A DNA stretch of 64,000 nt from NCBI RefSeq assembly GCF_000379125.1, contig NZ_KB900627.1, positions 532,563 to 596,562 on the forward strand, in the 5' to 3' direction. The DNA is from Methylosinus sp. LW4. Lineage in GTDB: Bacteria; Pseudomonadota; Alphaproteobacteria; Rhizobiales; Beijerinckiaceae. Of the stretch, positions 9,191 through 17,467 are shown piece after piece. Both the position numbers and the translations under genes were made by a program. The stretch's first letter is position 1. Every line of letters begins with the position of its first letter. The notes under the pieces are model-generated. The model made no database searches and was not told the DNA's origin. It saw only the letters and a list, made by a program, of their open reading frames with translations.

Positions 9191-9580
9191 TCAGGAGAAG
9201 AAGGGAGGCGCGCGCGAGCACCAGCCGCCACCCCAACCGAGCGGGGGGCCGCCGGCTCGCTCAGAGGGCATATTGGCGATACGCGTGAGGTCTCGCGCGG
9301 GAGCGGGAAGTTCGGCGTCCGAACGAGCGGAGACGAGCGGAAGGCCGGCCGCCGCCGGACAGGCGAGACAGCAAGTCTGACAATCGCGCCGATGATCGTG
9401 CTTATGCCCGCGCTCGCCGTCGCATTGTCCGGAGTCGCTCGCCTGCACGGCGCTCGTGCGCAGAATCTCCGCCTCGGCGGAGAATGGCGCGGGAGCCACG
9501 GCCTGGGCGACGAGCAGCCAAGCGGCCGCGAGCACGAAAATCGCGCGCGTGAAGAGCCGCAGCTGTCGAAAACATCGCAT
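9191..9580 (-). CDS. DUF2946-like small secreted/membrane protein
   Basis: About 129 residues. It has an N-terminal hydrophobic helix (RAIFVLAAAWLLVAQAVAP), then a His/Cys cluster (HKHDHRRDCQTCCLACP), and ends in SRAPPFFS. The C-x-x-C/C cluster after a leader helix, with a C-terminal R-A/G-P-P, is characteristic of DUF2946 proteins, which are often encoded beside TonB receptors and have been linked to copper or other metals. The cluster could bind a metal in the periplasm. A second protein of this design precedes the TonB receptor gene at 56.8-59.1 kb. The start is uncertain: the ATG at 9580 begins just before the hydrophobic helix. Confidence 0.6.
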   Translation of the reverse strand: MRCFRQLRLFTRAIFVLAAAWLLVAQAVAPAPFSAEAEILRTSAVQASDSGQCDGERGHKHDHRRDCQTCCLACPAAAGLPLVSARSDAELPAPARDLTRIANMPSERAGGPPLGWGGGWCSRAPPFFS

Positions 9581-9795
9581 CAGCGATTTGACCCATGGAG
9601 GCCGGACCGATCGACCCGAGCATCGGTTCCTCGCATGTGAATATCTCACGAAACTCTCACCCGAGCGCCGGGCCCGAAATTCCTACGTGCTGTGGCGCCT
9701 TTGCCACATGGACGTGACGCTTACGGCGCAGATTCGGGGCGCTTGTCAGCGGAGGCCGGATCGGGAAGAGTCGGACGGTCCTGCTCGTGGCGAGC

Positions 9796-10134
9796 CTATA
9801 GGATTGTAGACGCAGGGAGCGGCGCGTAAAGGCGCAAGTATCCGTGATAACTCGCGACCTGCGAGACGTCGTGCTCGTAATATCGAAAGGCGAGGCGCTT
9901 CTCGCGTCGCTCGCGCCCCCAATATTCATTCACGAAATCCGTGCGCGAATAGATCAGGCCTCGAGGTCGAGGAACCTCCACCCTATCGAAGCCGCGCTGG
10001 ATGGCCAGCCGCTTGGCGACGCGAAACGCCTCGCAGTGCGGCTGCGAAGATTCCGGCGTGATCTGGCCCGAGGCGGCTCATGGCGCGACGGGCGGCCATT
10101 CGCGTGAGGCGTCGCTCGAGGCCGCGTCAGACAT
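9796..10134 (-). pseudogene. Small protein ORF interrupted by an in-frame TGA, last gene of the importer operon
   Basis: An ATG at 10134, eleven bases after the stop of the ATPase gene, opens a frame that reads 18 codons, meets a TGA at 10080-10078, and then continues open for 93 codons to 9796. The part after the TGA (for example AFRVAKRLAIQRGFDRVEVP and YYEHDVSQVASYHGYLRLYA) looks like real protein in composition. Read through, it would give 112 residues of an unrecognised, aromatic- and charge-rich protein. It may be a nonsense-mutated gene, a gene with another start downstream of the TGA (a GTG at 9981 has no clear ribosome site), or recoded. Its position as third gene of the ABC importer operon suggests a related job. 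Confidence 0.4.
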
Positions 10135-10145
10135 ACCCGAGCCTC

Positions 10146-10946
10146 TCACTCGGCGCTGAGTGTCTCGTCGGAACGATGACGCGCCGACTTCGCCATGAGG
10201 ATCGGCGTGATCGTCTCGATCTCGCAGCCTTCGTGCTCGAAGGCGATGCGTTTCAGCGGCGCGCGATAGAGCGAGCAGAGATTGTCCTCGGTCAAAATCT
10301 CGCGCGCCCTGCCGCAAAGATAATCGCCTTGCCCGCGCATCAGCAGCGCCTCGTCGGCGACCGCCAGAGCATGATGCGGATGATGCGTCGTCATCACGAT
10401 CGTCAGCCCGTCGTCGCGCGCGAGGGCGGAGATGCGCTCGAGGACGAACGATTGGTTCTCGAGGTCGAGCGCCGATGTCGGTTCGTCGAGAACGAGAATA
10501 TCGGCTTCCGCGACGAGCGCCCGCGCGAAGATGACAAGCTGACGCTGGCCGCCCGAGAGCTCTCCGAAGGACCGCTCCGCGTAGTCGGCCATGCCGAAGC
10601 GATCGAGCGCAGCGAGCGCCGCCGCCTCGTCGGCGCGCGAGGGCTGCGAGAACAAGCCGATCTTTCGGGCGCGCCCCATCAGCGCCATGTCGAGCGCGGT
10701 ATAGTCGAAGGTGACCTCGAAGAGCTGCGGCACGAAAGCGATGCGCCCATTCACCGTGAGGGCGCCCTCGCAGGGCTTCAGCGCGCCGATGAGGAGATGC
10801 AGCAGCGTCGTCTTGCCCCGCCCATTGGGGCCGAGCAGCGCGAAGACGCGGCCGCGCGCGACGCGTAGGTCGCAATGGCGCAGCACCCATTGGTTCGGCC
10901 GATAGAAATAGCCGAGGTCGGTAAGGGCGATCGCCGGCTCACTCAC
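10146..10946 (-). CDS. ABC importer ATP-binding protein (FecE/BtuD type)
   Basis: A 266-residue cytoplasmic ATPase of the iron-chelate/cobalamin importer class. It shows Walker A GPNGRGKTT near residue 38, the Q-loop region FVPQLFEV, signature LSGGQRQ, Walker B ILVLDEPTSALD and the switch histidine in MTTHHPHHAL. All catalytic residues seem intact. Its start overlaps the end of the permease gene by 8 bp, so the two are translationally coupled. The partner binding protein is most likely the one at 16355-17464 in the divergent operon. Substrate class (siderophore, heme, cobalamin or other metal chelate) cannot be resolved from the ATPase. Confidence 0.92.
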   Translation of the reverse strand: MSEPAIALTDLGYFYRPNQWVLRHCDLRVARGRVFALLGPNGRGKTTLLHLLIGALKPCEGALTVNGRIAFVPQLFEVTFDYTALDMALMGRARKIGLFSQPSRADEAAALAALDRFGMADYAERSFGELSGGQRQLVIFARALVAEADILVLDEPTSALDLENQSFVLERISALARDDGLTIVMTTHHPHHALAVADEALLMRGQGDYLCGRAREILTEDNLCSLYRAPLKRIAFEHEGCEIETITPILMAKSARHRSDETLSAE

Positions 10947-11988
10947 GCATCCAGCCTTTCGATTGCGTCTTCCAGAACAGGAAAGCGAAGATCGGCGCGC
11001 CGACCGCGCTGGTCAGCAGACCGATCGGAATCTCCTGCTCGGTCGCGCTGCGCGCGATATCATCCATGGCGAGGAGATAAATGCCGCCGAGACAAGCGGA
11101 GGTGGGCAAGAGGCGTGTATGCTCCGGCCCGACCAGCATGCGCGCGAGATGCGGCACGATGAGCCCGACCCAGCCGACGCCGCCCGAGACGGAGACTTGC
11201 GCGGCGACGAGCAGGGCCACGAGACCCATCAGCCCCCAGCGCAAGGCTTCGACATTGGCGCCGAGCGCCGCAGCGTCGGTCTCGCCGAGCGAGAGCAGAT
11301 TGATGCGCCAGCGCAAAGCGAGCAGCGCCGCGCCCGCAAAGAGCGTGACGCCGGCGACGACCGCCACCTTTTCGTAAGTGGCGCCGGCGAAGCTGCCGAG
11401 CAGCCAATAGACGATGGAGGGCAGCTTCACCAAAGGATCGGCGAGGGTCTGCAACAGGCCGACGAGCGAGCCGCAGAAGCCGCCGACGATGACGCCGGAG
11501 AGCACGAGAGCGAGCGTGCTGGCGCGTCCGGTGAGCCGAGCGAGCGCGAAAGCGGCGGCGAGCGCGCCGAGGCCGGAGCCGAAGGCCAGACCGACGATGG
11601 CGAGCGGCGGCCAGGACAGCATGATGGCGGCGACGCCGCCGAGCGCTGCGCCGGAGGAGACGCCGGCGATCTCCGGCCCGACGAGCGGATTGCGAAAGAC
11701 GCCCTGCATCGCCGCGCCCGACATCGCGAGCCCCATGCCGCAGAGCGTGACGAGCAGAATGCGCGGCATGCGCACGATCTCGACGACGACCCAGGGGGCG
11801 TTCTCGTAATCGCCGACGGCGTTGATCGGGAAGGTGGTGAAGACAATGCGCGCGACATCGGCGAAGGGGACGGGATAGCGGCCCAGAGTCAGCGAAAACA
11901 GCATGAGGAGAGCAATGGCTATCGAGAGAAGGATGGAAACATGATCGGTGCCCGGCTTGTGAAGCATTTCCGACCCGATCCCCATCAT
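10939..11988 (-). CDS. ABC importer permease, FecCD/BtuC family
   Basis: A 349-residue integral membrane protein with about ten helices. It carries FecCD family landmarks: RMPRILLVTLCGMGLAMSG, MQGVFRNPLVGPEIAG, SGVIVGGFCGSL, LGANVEALRWGL and VGWVGLIVPHLARMLVGPEH. It forms the inner-membrane channel of a metal-chelate importer together with the ATPase encoded immediately downstream (8-bp overlap). The start at 11988 is preceded by AGGA; a second ATG follows directly. It is divergent from the NifD-like/TonB/binding-protein operon, and only one FecCD gene is present, so a homodimeric permease as in BtuCD is expected. Confidence 0.93.
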   Translation of the reverse strand: MMGIGSEMLHKPGTDHVSILLSIAIALLMLFSLTLGRYPVPFADVARIVFTTFPINAVGDYENAPWVVVEIVRMPRILLVTLCGMGLAMSGAAMQGVFRNPLVGPEIAGVSSGAALGGVAAIMLSWPPLAIVGLAFGSGLGALAAAFALARLTGRASTLALVLSGVIVGGFCGSLVGLLQTLADPLVKLPSIVYWLLGSFAGATYEKVAVVAGVTLFAGAALLALRWRINLLSLGETDAAALGANVEALRWGLMGLVALLVAAQVSVSGGVGWVGLIVPHLARMLVGPEHTRLLPTSACLGGIYLLAMDDIARSATEQEIPIGLLTSAVGAPIFAFLFWKTQSKGWMRE

Positions 11989-12519
11989 AAGGTCCTGCCT
12001 GCGCGCTGAAATGCGCTGTCTATGTAATTACGTTATATTGATTTTTCGACGAGAAAAAGCCGTTTCTTCGAGCGCCCGTGGCCTCGACATGCGGCGCAGG
12101 CGCGCCGCCCGCTTCGGCGCCCATGGTCGACCGCGCGAATTCGGACAAATAACGGAATAGCGAGATCGAATAGGATCCGAGGTCCAATATCTTTATCTGG
12201 AACGGCTTCGATAAAGAGAGGACGTTTGGGGAGAAGGGATGCCGTTCTGCGTCCGTCGAGAGCAGCCGGGACAGTGGGCGGCGGCGGCCGGCCTCCAATA
12301 TCGATTCGTGCAAATATTGTGTTACATAACGGACAAAATTTCTATTCGTTTCCAGACAAATAAAAAAGCGTTGACTGCTTTCAGCTATTCTGTTGGCTAT
12401 ATGGCGTCGCCCTTTCGTTCGAGCTCGCCGTGCCTCGCAACCCGCTGCTTCCGAAACTGCAGAAAAAGCCGATCCGTTGGCGCATCGGAGCCCTCAAAGG
12501 CACGATCGGAGTCCCTTCG
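11989..12519. promoter_or_regulatory. Divergent promoter region with inverted AT-rich motifs
   Basis: This 531-bp gap separates the importer operon (minus) from the NifD-like operon (plus) and must contain both promoters. CGTTATAT occurs at 12031-12038, next to the palindrome GTAATTAC (12024-12031). The opposite-strand counterpart ACATAACG lies at 12324-12331 inside the near-palindrome GTTACATAAC. Each motif lies on its own side of the gap, as expected for one regulator acting on both operons. CGTTATRT resembles a half of the ModE molybdate-regulator box, but no full box is present. No Fur, RirA or cobalamin-riboswitch core is evident. Confidence 0.4.
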
Positions 12520-13959
12520 ATGGCGGCCGCGGCGCCTCTCGCGACAATCGAAGCGTCCTGCGAGCCCTTTTACAAAAAGGATCCTCGCGGCCGGAAACCA
12601 AAGCCGCCCGCGAAGGCGCGCCCGACTCGGGATCTTCGACGAGATTCGGGTCATTTCGAGACGATCGAAACGCGCACGCCGCCCTCCTATCCGAACGCCG
12701 GAAAAATCGACTTCTGCTCTGGCGGTCTGCTCGGCCATACGGTCGCGAGCTGGGCGTCGGCGCTGGACATGATCCCGCTCGATCACGGCCCGGTCGGCTG
12801 CGGCGCCTATGGGCAGACCATGCGCCTGACGACGCCCGGCCAGCTCCAAGGGGTCGAGAGCTTCAGCGCGCTTCATGCCTGCACCGATCTTCGAAGCGAG
12901 GATATCGGCGACGCCGGTGATCGCCGCCTCGCACGCGCGATCGACGAAATCGCGGAGCTATTTCCACTGGCGCGCGGAACTGTCATCGCGAGCGAAGAGC
13001 CGATGCCCGCGCTCGGCGCCAATATCGCCGGAATTGCGAAAGCCAAAATGGCCGAGCAGCGAAGGCTGATTCTGCCGCTCTGCGGCTACCGATCCTGGGT
13101 GGTCGAGACCGCGGCCACGCTGCGCGCCGCCGAGCTGCTGCATCCGCTCGCGACGAGCAACAGCAAGCGCGTGGTTCTCCCCTATTCCCGGGAGGCGACC
13201 GCGCTCGTCTGGATCGTCAGCAAGCTGCTGATGGAGATCGGCCTCGAGCCTGTTCATGAAATGACGCAATCATCTGCGATCGATCTCGCCCGCGTGAGCG
13301 ATTGCAAATTGGTGATTGGATTCGCGAGCAAGGCGGACGCGCTCGACGAGCGATTGCGCGGCGGCTACGCCGATCTGCTGCATCGATGGTTCGCGACGCC
13401 GATCGTCTGGACATGCTTCGAGAGCCCATCCATGACGACGGCCTCTTTGCGCTCCATCGCGAAGCGCTTCGATCGCCGTGTCGCGCGTCGCGTCGACGAG
13501 GCGATCGTGAAGGGCGAGGCGCTCGTAGCGAAGACCATCGAGCTTTATCGGCCGCGGCTAGAGGGAAAGCTGGTTCTGTTCTTTCGGCCGATGACCGAGG
13601 CGCAGCTCGAGCCCTATCGTCTTCTCGGGCTCCGCATCGGCGACGCATCGGGCTGGACAGGCAAGACCGGCAAGCAGCGCACGCCACGCCTGAAATGCGA
13701 CGGCGACGATCCAGACGAGAGAGCGATCGACTCGTACATATCCGAAGCGAAGCCCGATCTCGTGATGCATTTCGGCAATGGCGAAACGCGCGGCGAATAT
13801 GAGTGGCGCAAGCGCGGTCAGGTCGCGCTTCCCTTCTCGCCTTTCTTCGACCGAAAGGGCAACGCCTTCTGGGGCTATGATGGCTTCGCGTGTCTCGCGG
13901 CCGCTCTCGACCGCGCGATGAATGCGACTTGGCGGGATCTCGTTCAGCCGCCTTGGTGA
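12520..13959 (+). CDS. Orphan nitrogenase component-1-like protein (NifD-like)
   Basis: A 479-residue protein aligning by eye with NifD over its whole length. KIDFCSGG and DHGPVGCGAY correspond to the segments bearing P-cluster ligands Cys62 and Cys88. LARAIDEIAELFPLARG precedes the Cys154 segment, where S-E-C-P reads SEEP. LPLCGYRSW, ESPSMTTASLRSIAKRFD, YRPRLEGK and the end WGYDGFACLAAALDRAMN match NifD blocks in order. The FeMo-cofactor ligands Cys275 and His442 are not found at the equivalent positions. It therefore belongs to oxidoreductase/nitrogenase component 1 but is unlikely to reduce N2. No NifH-like reductase and no NifK/E/N partner is in the window. It heads an operon with a TonB receptor, a binding protein and a radical SAM protein. 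The ATG at 12520 has GGAG eight bases upstream; a GTG at 12430 would add 30 residues but lacks a ribosome site. Confidence 0.9.
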   Translation: MAAAAPLATIEASCEPFYKKDPRGRKPKPPAKARPTRDLRRDSGHFETIETRTPPSYPNAGKIDFCSGGLLGHTVASWASALDMIPLDHGPVGCGAYGQTMRLTTPGQLQGVESFSALHACTDLRSEDIGDAGDRRLARAIDEIAELFPLARGTVIASEEPMPALGANIAGIAKAKMAEQRRLILPLCGYRSWVVETAATLRAAELLHPLATSNSKRVVLPYSREATALVWIVSKLLMEIGLEPVHEMTQSSAIDLARVSDCKLVIGFASKADALDERLRGGYADLLHRWFATPIVWTCFESPSMTTASLRSIAKRFDRRVARRVDEAIVKGEALVAKTIELYRPRLEGKLVLFFRPMTEAQLEPYRLLGLRIGDASGWTGKTGKQRTPRLKCDGDDPDERAIDSYISEAKPDLVMHFGNGETRGEYEWRKRGQVALPFSPFFDRKGNAFWGYDGFACLAAALDRAMNATWRDLVQPPW

Positions 13960-14117
13960 CGTTTCTGCGTCGATATTTTCAGCCATGACCGGAGCTTTGA
14001 AAGTCGCACCTTCGCGGCGCGGGGACGCGCGTCCGTGCGGCTCTCATCGACGAGCTCCGTGTCACGGCTAGCGAACTCAGTCCGGCCGCCGAGCGGCAAC
14101 CACGGGGGTGCTGAAGG

Positions 14118-16343
14118 ATGAAGACCACGACACATTCTGCGAGCTGCATGATCGCTCGCGCTCTGCTGGCCAGCGCTTCGGTCGTCGCCATCATGGGCTC
14201 GTTCGGCCGAGCCAGCGCGCAGGAAGCGACGACGCTTCCTCCAATCGATATCGCCGCCGCGCGCGCCGCCAGCGATCACCGAGGCGGTGGCGCGAATGGC
14301 GGCGCCGCGGCCGGCTATCGTTTCGACGCGACATCGACGACCGGCCCTTGGGGCGAAAGGGCGTTACAGGATACGCCTTATTCGGTCTATTCGGTGAGCA
14401 CTCCTTATATAGAAAACCGCGTCTTCTCGACGACGGACGAGGTCTTCCGCGTCAATCCGCTCACCCAGCTCAATATGGGGCAGGGGCGCGGCTACGGCTC
14501 GGCGATCTTTATTCGTGGCGTCAAGCAGCAGAGCGGCTTCAGCCAGATCGACGGCCTCAACATGTCGGGCGTCACCGATCTCGTGCTGTCCTTGGAGGAC
14601 AAGGAGCGCGTCGATGTTCTCTCCGGCCTCTCCGGCTTCCTCTATGGGCCGGCGCATGTCGGCGGACTGGTCAATTTCGTCACCAAGCGGCCGACGCCGA
14701 CGCCATTCTCGAGCGTGACTTTCGGCAATTACGGCGGCTCGCAACCTTTCGTGCATGTCGATCTCGGCGGCCCGTTCGAGAAGGGAAGCGACTTCGGATA
14801 TAGGCTCAACTTCGTGAAGAGCAGCGGCGAAACGGCGATCGACGACAATTTCGTCGACAGATGGCTCGTCAGCGGCGCGCTCGATTGGCGGCCGCTGCAG
14901 GAGCTGCTGTTTCAGATCAATTATTCGCATCAGCATATCTATGAGAAAGGCACGCTCGCCGATTGGGGATCGTTCAACGGAACCTTTCCGCATTTCAGCG
15001 CGAGCATTCTCGATCCCGCGAAAAATTATGGCCAGCCATGGACGTTCAACAAGAACGACATGGACGTGCTCGGAGCCAATGTCACCTATGACGTGACGCG
15101 CAATGTGAAATTTCGCGCCGCCTATCAATATGTCGACATCGAGAGCGAGAACCTCTATGCGGGCGATAATATCGCATATAGCAATGGTTCATACTCCTAT
15201 TCCCTCGCGTCTCTTTATAATGCGCCGCATGTGCAGCGAAATCAGGCATGGTACGCCTTTACCGACTATGACCTCGACCTTCTCCCGATAAAAGCCAAGA
15301 CGACATTCGGGCTCTATGGATCCAGCTACTCGCTACGCCAGCATCAGGACAACACGCTGTTCAAGGGCCTCGGGACTTTCCCCGTTGCCGCTGATCCCGT
15401 CTATGTCACGCGTCCGATCTTCACGAATGGCGCGCAACCGTATTTCCGACAGCAGCAGCTGGATCAAACGAATTGGATCATCGGCGAGGACATCGCTTTC
15501 AACGATCAGTGGTCGCTGCTCGCCGGCGCGAGCCTCGCCAATATAAAGGCGACGAATTTCAATACCAATGGAACGGTGTCGAGCTATTTCGACAAGACCA
15601 GGCTCACGCCGACCGCCTCCCTGATCTATAAGCCGCTGCCCTGGCTGACAGGCTATGGAACCTACATCCAATCGCTCCAAAATGGCGGAACCGCCTCGAC
15701 CAGCTTCTCCTCATTGCCAGTGACCAACGCCAGTCAGGCGCTCAGTCCGACGACCAGCGAGCAGGTCGAGATCGGCGCGAAAGCCAATGTCTCGCAAATT
15801 CTTCTGACTGCCGCTCTGTTCCAGATCGACAAAGCCAACACCTTTTACAAAGCGAATGGCGCCAGCTACACATTCACCAATGATGGGCGGCAGCTTCATC
15901 GCGGTCTCGAAATGACGGCGACGGGCAAGATATTCGATGATCTCACCGTCACCGGCGGCTTCACGCTGCTCGATGCGAAGATCACCCAGACCAACACATT
16001 CTATCTTCTCGGCCAGCCTCCCGCAGGCTCGGCGAAAAACATGGGGAAGCTCTATGTCGAATATCGCCTGCCCTTCGTGCCGGGGCTGACATTGACAGGC
16101 GGCTTCAACTATGTCGGCCCACAGGTCGGCAATGTCTTCGCGCCGACGAATGTGCGCGCGATCGAATGGCTGCCCTCTTACGTGACCGGCGACATCGGGC
16201 TACGCTACGAGACCCGCATTTTCGATACGGAGACGATCTGGCGCGTCGACATGACCAATATCGCCAACGCATCCTATTGGCAGCAGACTGAAATGCTGGG
16301 AGCGCCGCGCACCGTCGCTTTTTCGGCGACCGCGAAATTCTAA
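14118..16343 (+). CDS. TonB-dependent outer-membrane receptor
   Basis: A 741-residue receptor with a signal peptide (ALLASASVVAIMGSFGRASA|QE), a plug domain (IFIRGVKQQSGFSQIDGLNM, VDVLSGLSGFLYGPAHVGG) and a barrel ending in the terminal phenylalanine of SATAKF. A glycine-rich insert (GGGANGGAAAG) separates the TonB-box region from the plug. It sits between the NifD-like gene (158 bp upstream) and the binding-protein gene (11 bp downstream), so it is probably the outer-membrane gate of the same import system. The ligand is unknown; sequence alone does not distinguish siderophore, cobalamin-like or other metal complexes. The start ATG follows a G-rich stretch (GGGGG, then GAAGG). Confidence 0.92.
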   Translation: MKTTTHSASCMIARALLASASVVAIMGSFGRASAQEATTLPPIDIAAARAASDHRGGGANGGAAAGYRFDATSTTGPWGERALQDTPYSVYSVSTPYIENRVFSTTDEVFRVNPLTQLNMGQGRGYGSAIFIRGVKQQSGFSQIDGLNMSGVTDLVLSLEDKERVDVLSGLSGFLYGPAHVGGLVNFVTKRPTPTPFSSVTFGNYGGSQPFVHVDLGGPFEKGSDFGYRLNFVKSSGETAIDDNFVDRWLVSGALDWRPLQELLFQINYSHQHIYEKGTLADWGSFNGTFPHFSASILDPAKNYGQPWTFNKNDMDVLGANVTYDVTRNVKFRAAYQYVDIESENLYAGDNIAYSNGSYSYSLASLYNAPHVQRNQAWYAFTDYDLDLLPIKAKTTFGLYGSSYSLRQHQDNTLFKGLGTFPVAADPVYVTRPIFTNGAQPYFRQQQLDQTNWIIGEDIAFNDQWSLLAGASLANIKATNFNTNGTVSSYFDKTRLTPTASLIYKPLPWLTGYGTYIQSLQNGGTASTSFSSLPVTNASQALSPTTSEQVEIGAKANVSQILLTAALFQIDKANTFYKANGASYTFTNDGRQLHRGLEMTATGKIFDDLTVTGGFTLLDAKITQTNTFYLLGQPPAGSAKNMGKLYVEYRLPFVPGLTLTGGFNYVGPQVGNVFAPTNVRAIEWLPSYVTGDIGLRYETRIFDTETIWRVDMTNIANASYWQQTEMLGAPRTVAFSATAKF

Positions 16344-16354
16344 AGGGACGGAGA

Positions 16355-17464
16355 TTGCGTTCTTTCACGACTGTGAGCCTCGCTTTCCTGCCGATCCTGG
16401 GCCTGGGATTGGCGGCGGCAGGCCCGCATGTCGCATCGCCTTCGCCACATAGATCGATCAAGGATATGAGAGGCCGCGACGTCACCGCCGCGGTCCCGGC
16501 GCGCCACGCCCTCATCTTTGCGCCAGTGGCCTCGATCTATCTCACGGTAGACGGAGATCCCGGACATATCGCCGCTACCAGCAGTTCACGTTCCAGCGGA
16601 AACGAATTGAGCCGCGGGTTGCTGCGTCGCGTGTTTCCCTCGGTGCGCGACCTCGCGCCGGCGCCGACGTCAGGAGGCGACACCGTCGTGCCCGGCGACC
16701 CGGAAGCTATTCTGATGACGCGCAGCGACGCGATCCTGTCATGGTCCTGGTTCGCCGCGCCCTTGCTGAGAATCGGCGCGCCATTGGCGCAGCTCGATAG
16801 CCGAGCGTCTGGCGATGTGTCGCACAGCGTGGAACAGCTCTGGCGCTTGATCGGCGCCCTCGCCGATAGGCGAGAGCGTGTGGATTTCCTGATTCGTCGT
16901 CACCAGGCGGAGCTCGGCGCTTTTTCGAAGGAGCGCCCCGCCGCGCCAATTCGTCGCAAGGTCGCTTATCTCTTCCAGATCGACCCGCTGATCATGGCTT
17001 TCGGCGGAACGGGCATCGACGCCGACCTCGATCAGGTGAATGCGGAAAATGTCGCAGCCTCGCTCCATTCCCCTCATATGACGATCGAGGAGCTGATCGC
17101 GCGCGCGCCGGATGTCATCATAATTTCCGGCTATCCGAAAGACGACGCCGTTCATCGCTTGCTCGACAATGCGGCGTTACGATGCGTGCCCGCGGTCCGA
17201 TCACGACGAGTCTATCGCGAGCCGCGTGGTGGAATGCGCATGGAAGGATTGGTCGAGGAGCCGATCATGCTGCAATGGATGTCCGAAATCATCTATCCAG
17301 AGACGGAGCGACGATTTCGCAGTAAGCTGCGGCAGGCTTATGCGGATGTCTATGGCTTCAGCCTCACGGACGATGCGATCGACGAGACCCTGGTTTTGCG
17401 AGAGAATGCGGACTCTGCGGATTACGCCCGCTTCCTCGCTTCGACCGACACGGAGCGACGCTGA
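16355..17464 (+). CDS. Periplasmic class III substrate-binding protein (FepB/BtuF type)
   Basis: About 369 residues, starting with TTG at 16355 (GGGACGGAGA just upstream). A signal sequence (FTTVSLAFLPILGLGLAAA) precedes SIKDMRGRDVTAAVP, the typical first strand of metal-chelate binding proteins. Later parts include RSDAILSWSW, the long interdomain helix region (SVEQLWRLIGALADRRERVD), GGTGIDADLDQVNAENVA and ARAPDVIIISGYPKD, all in the expected order. It should deliver substrate to the FecCD/FecE-type importer encoded divergently at 10.1-12.0 kb, which has no binding protein of its own. The C-terminal 60 residues after the usual fold (YADVYGFSL onward) are a little longer than in BtuF. Confidence 0.85.
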   Translation: MRSFTTVSLAFLPILGLGLAAAGPHVASPSPHRSIKDMRGRDVTAAVPARHALIFAPVASIYLTVDGDPGHIAATSSSRSSGNELSRGLLRRVFPSVRDLAPAPTSGGDTVVPGDPEAILMTRSDAILSWSWFAAPLLRIGAPLAQLDSRASGDVSHSVEQLWRLIGALADRRERVDFLIRRHQAELGAFSKERPAAPIRRKVAYLFQIDPLIMAFGGTGIDADLDQVNAENVAASLHSPHMTIEELIARAPDVIIISGYPKDDAVHRLLDNAALRCVPAVRSRRVYREPRGGMRMEGLVEEPIMLQWMSEIIYPETERRFRSKLRQAYADVYGFSLTDDAIDETLVLRENADSADYARFLASTDTERR

Positions 17465-17467
17465 GCC

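Noticed and set aside
12520..13959. Reading the NifD-like gene as a real nitrogenase, BchN/BchB or methylthioalkane reductase subunit
   Set aside because: No NifH-like reductase or second subunit is present, the cofactor ligands are replaced, and the closest block-by-block match is to NifD itself rather than to BchN/B. Catalysis of N2 reduction is not supported.
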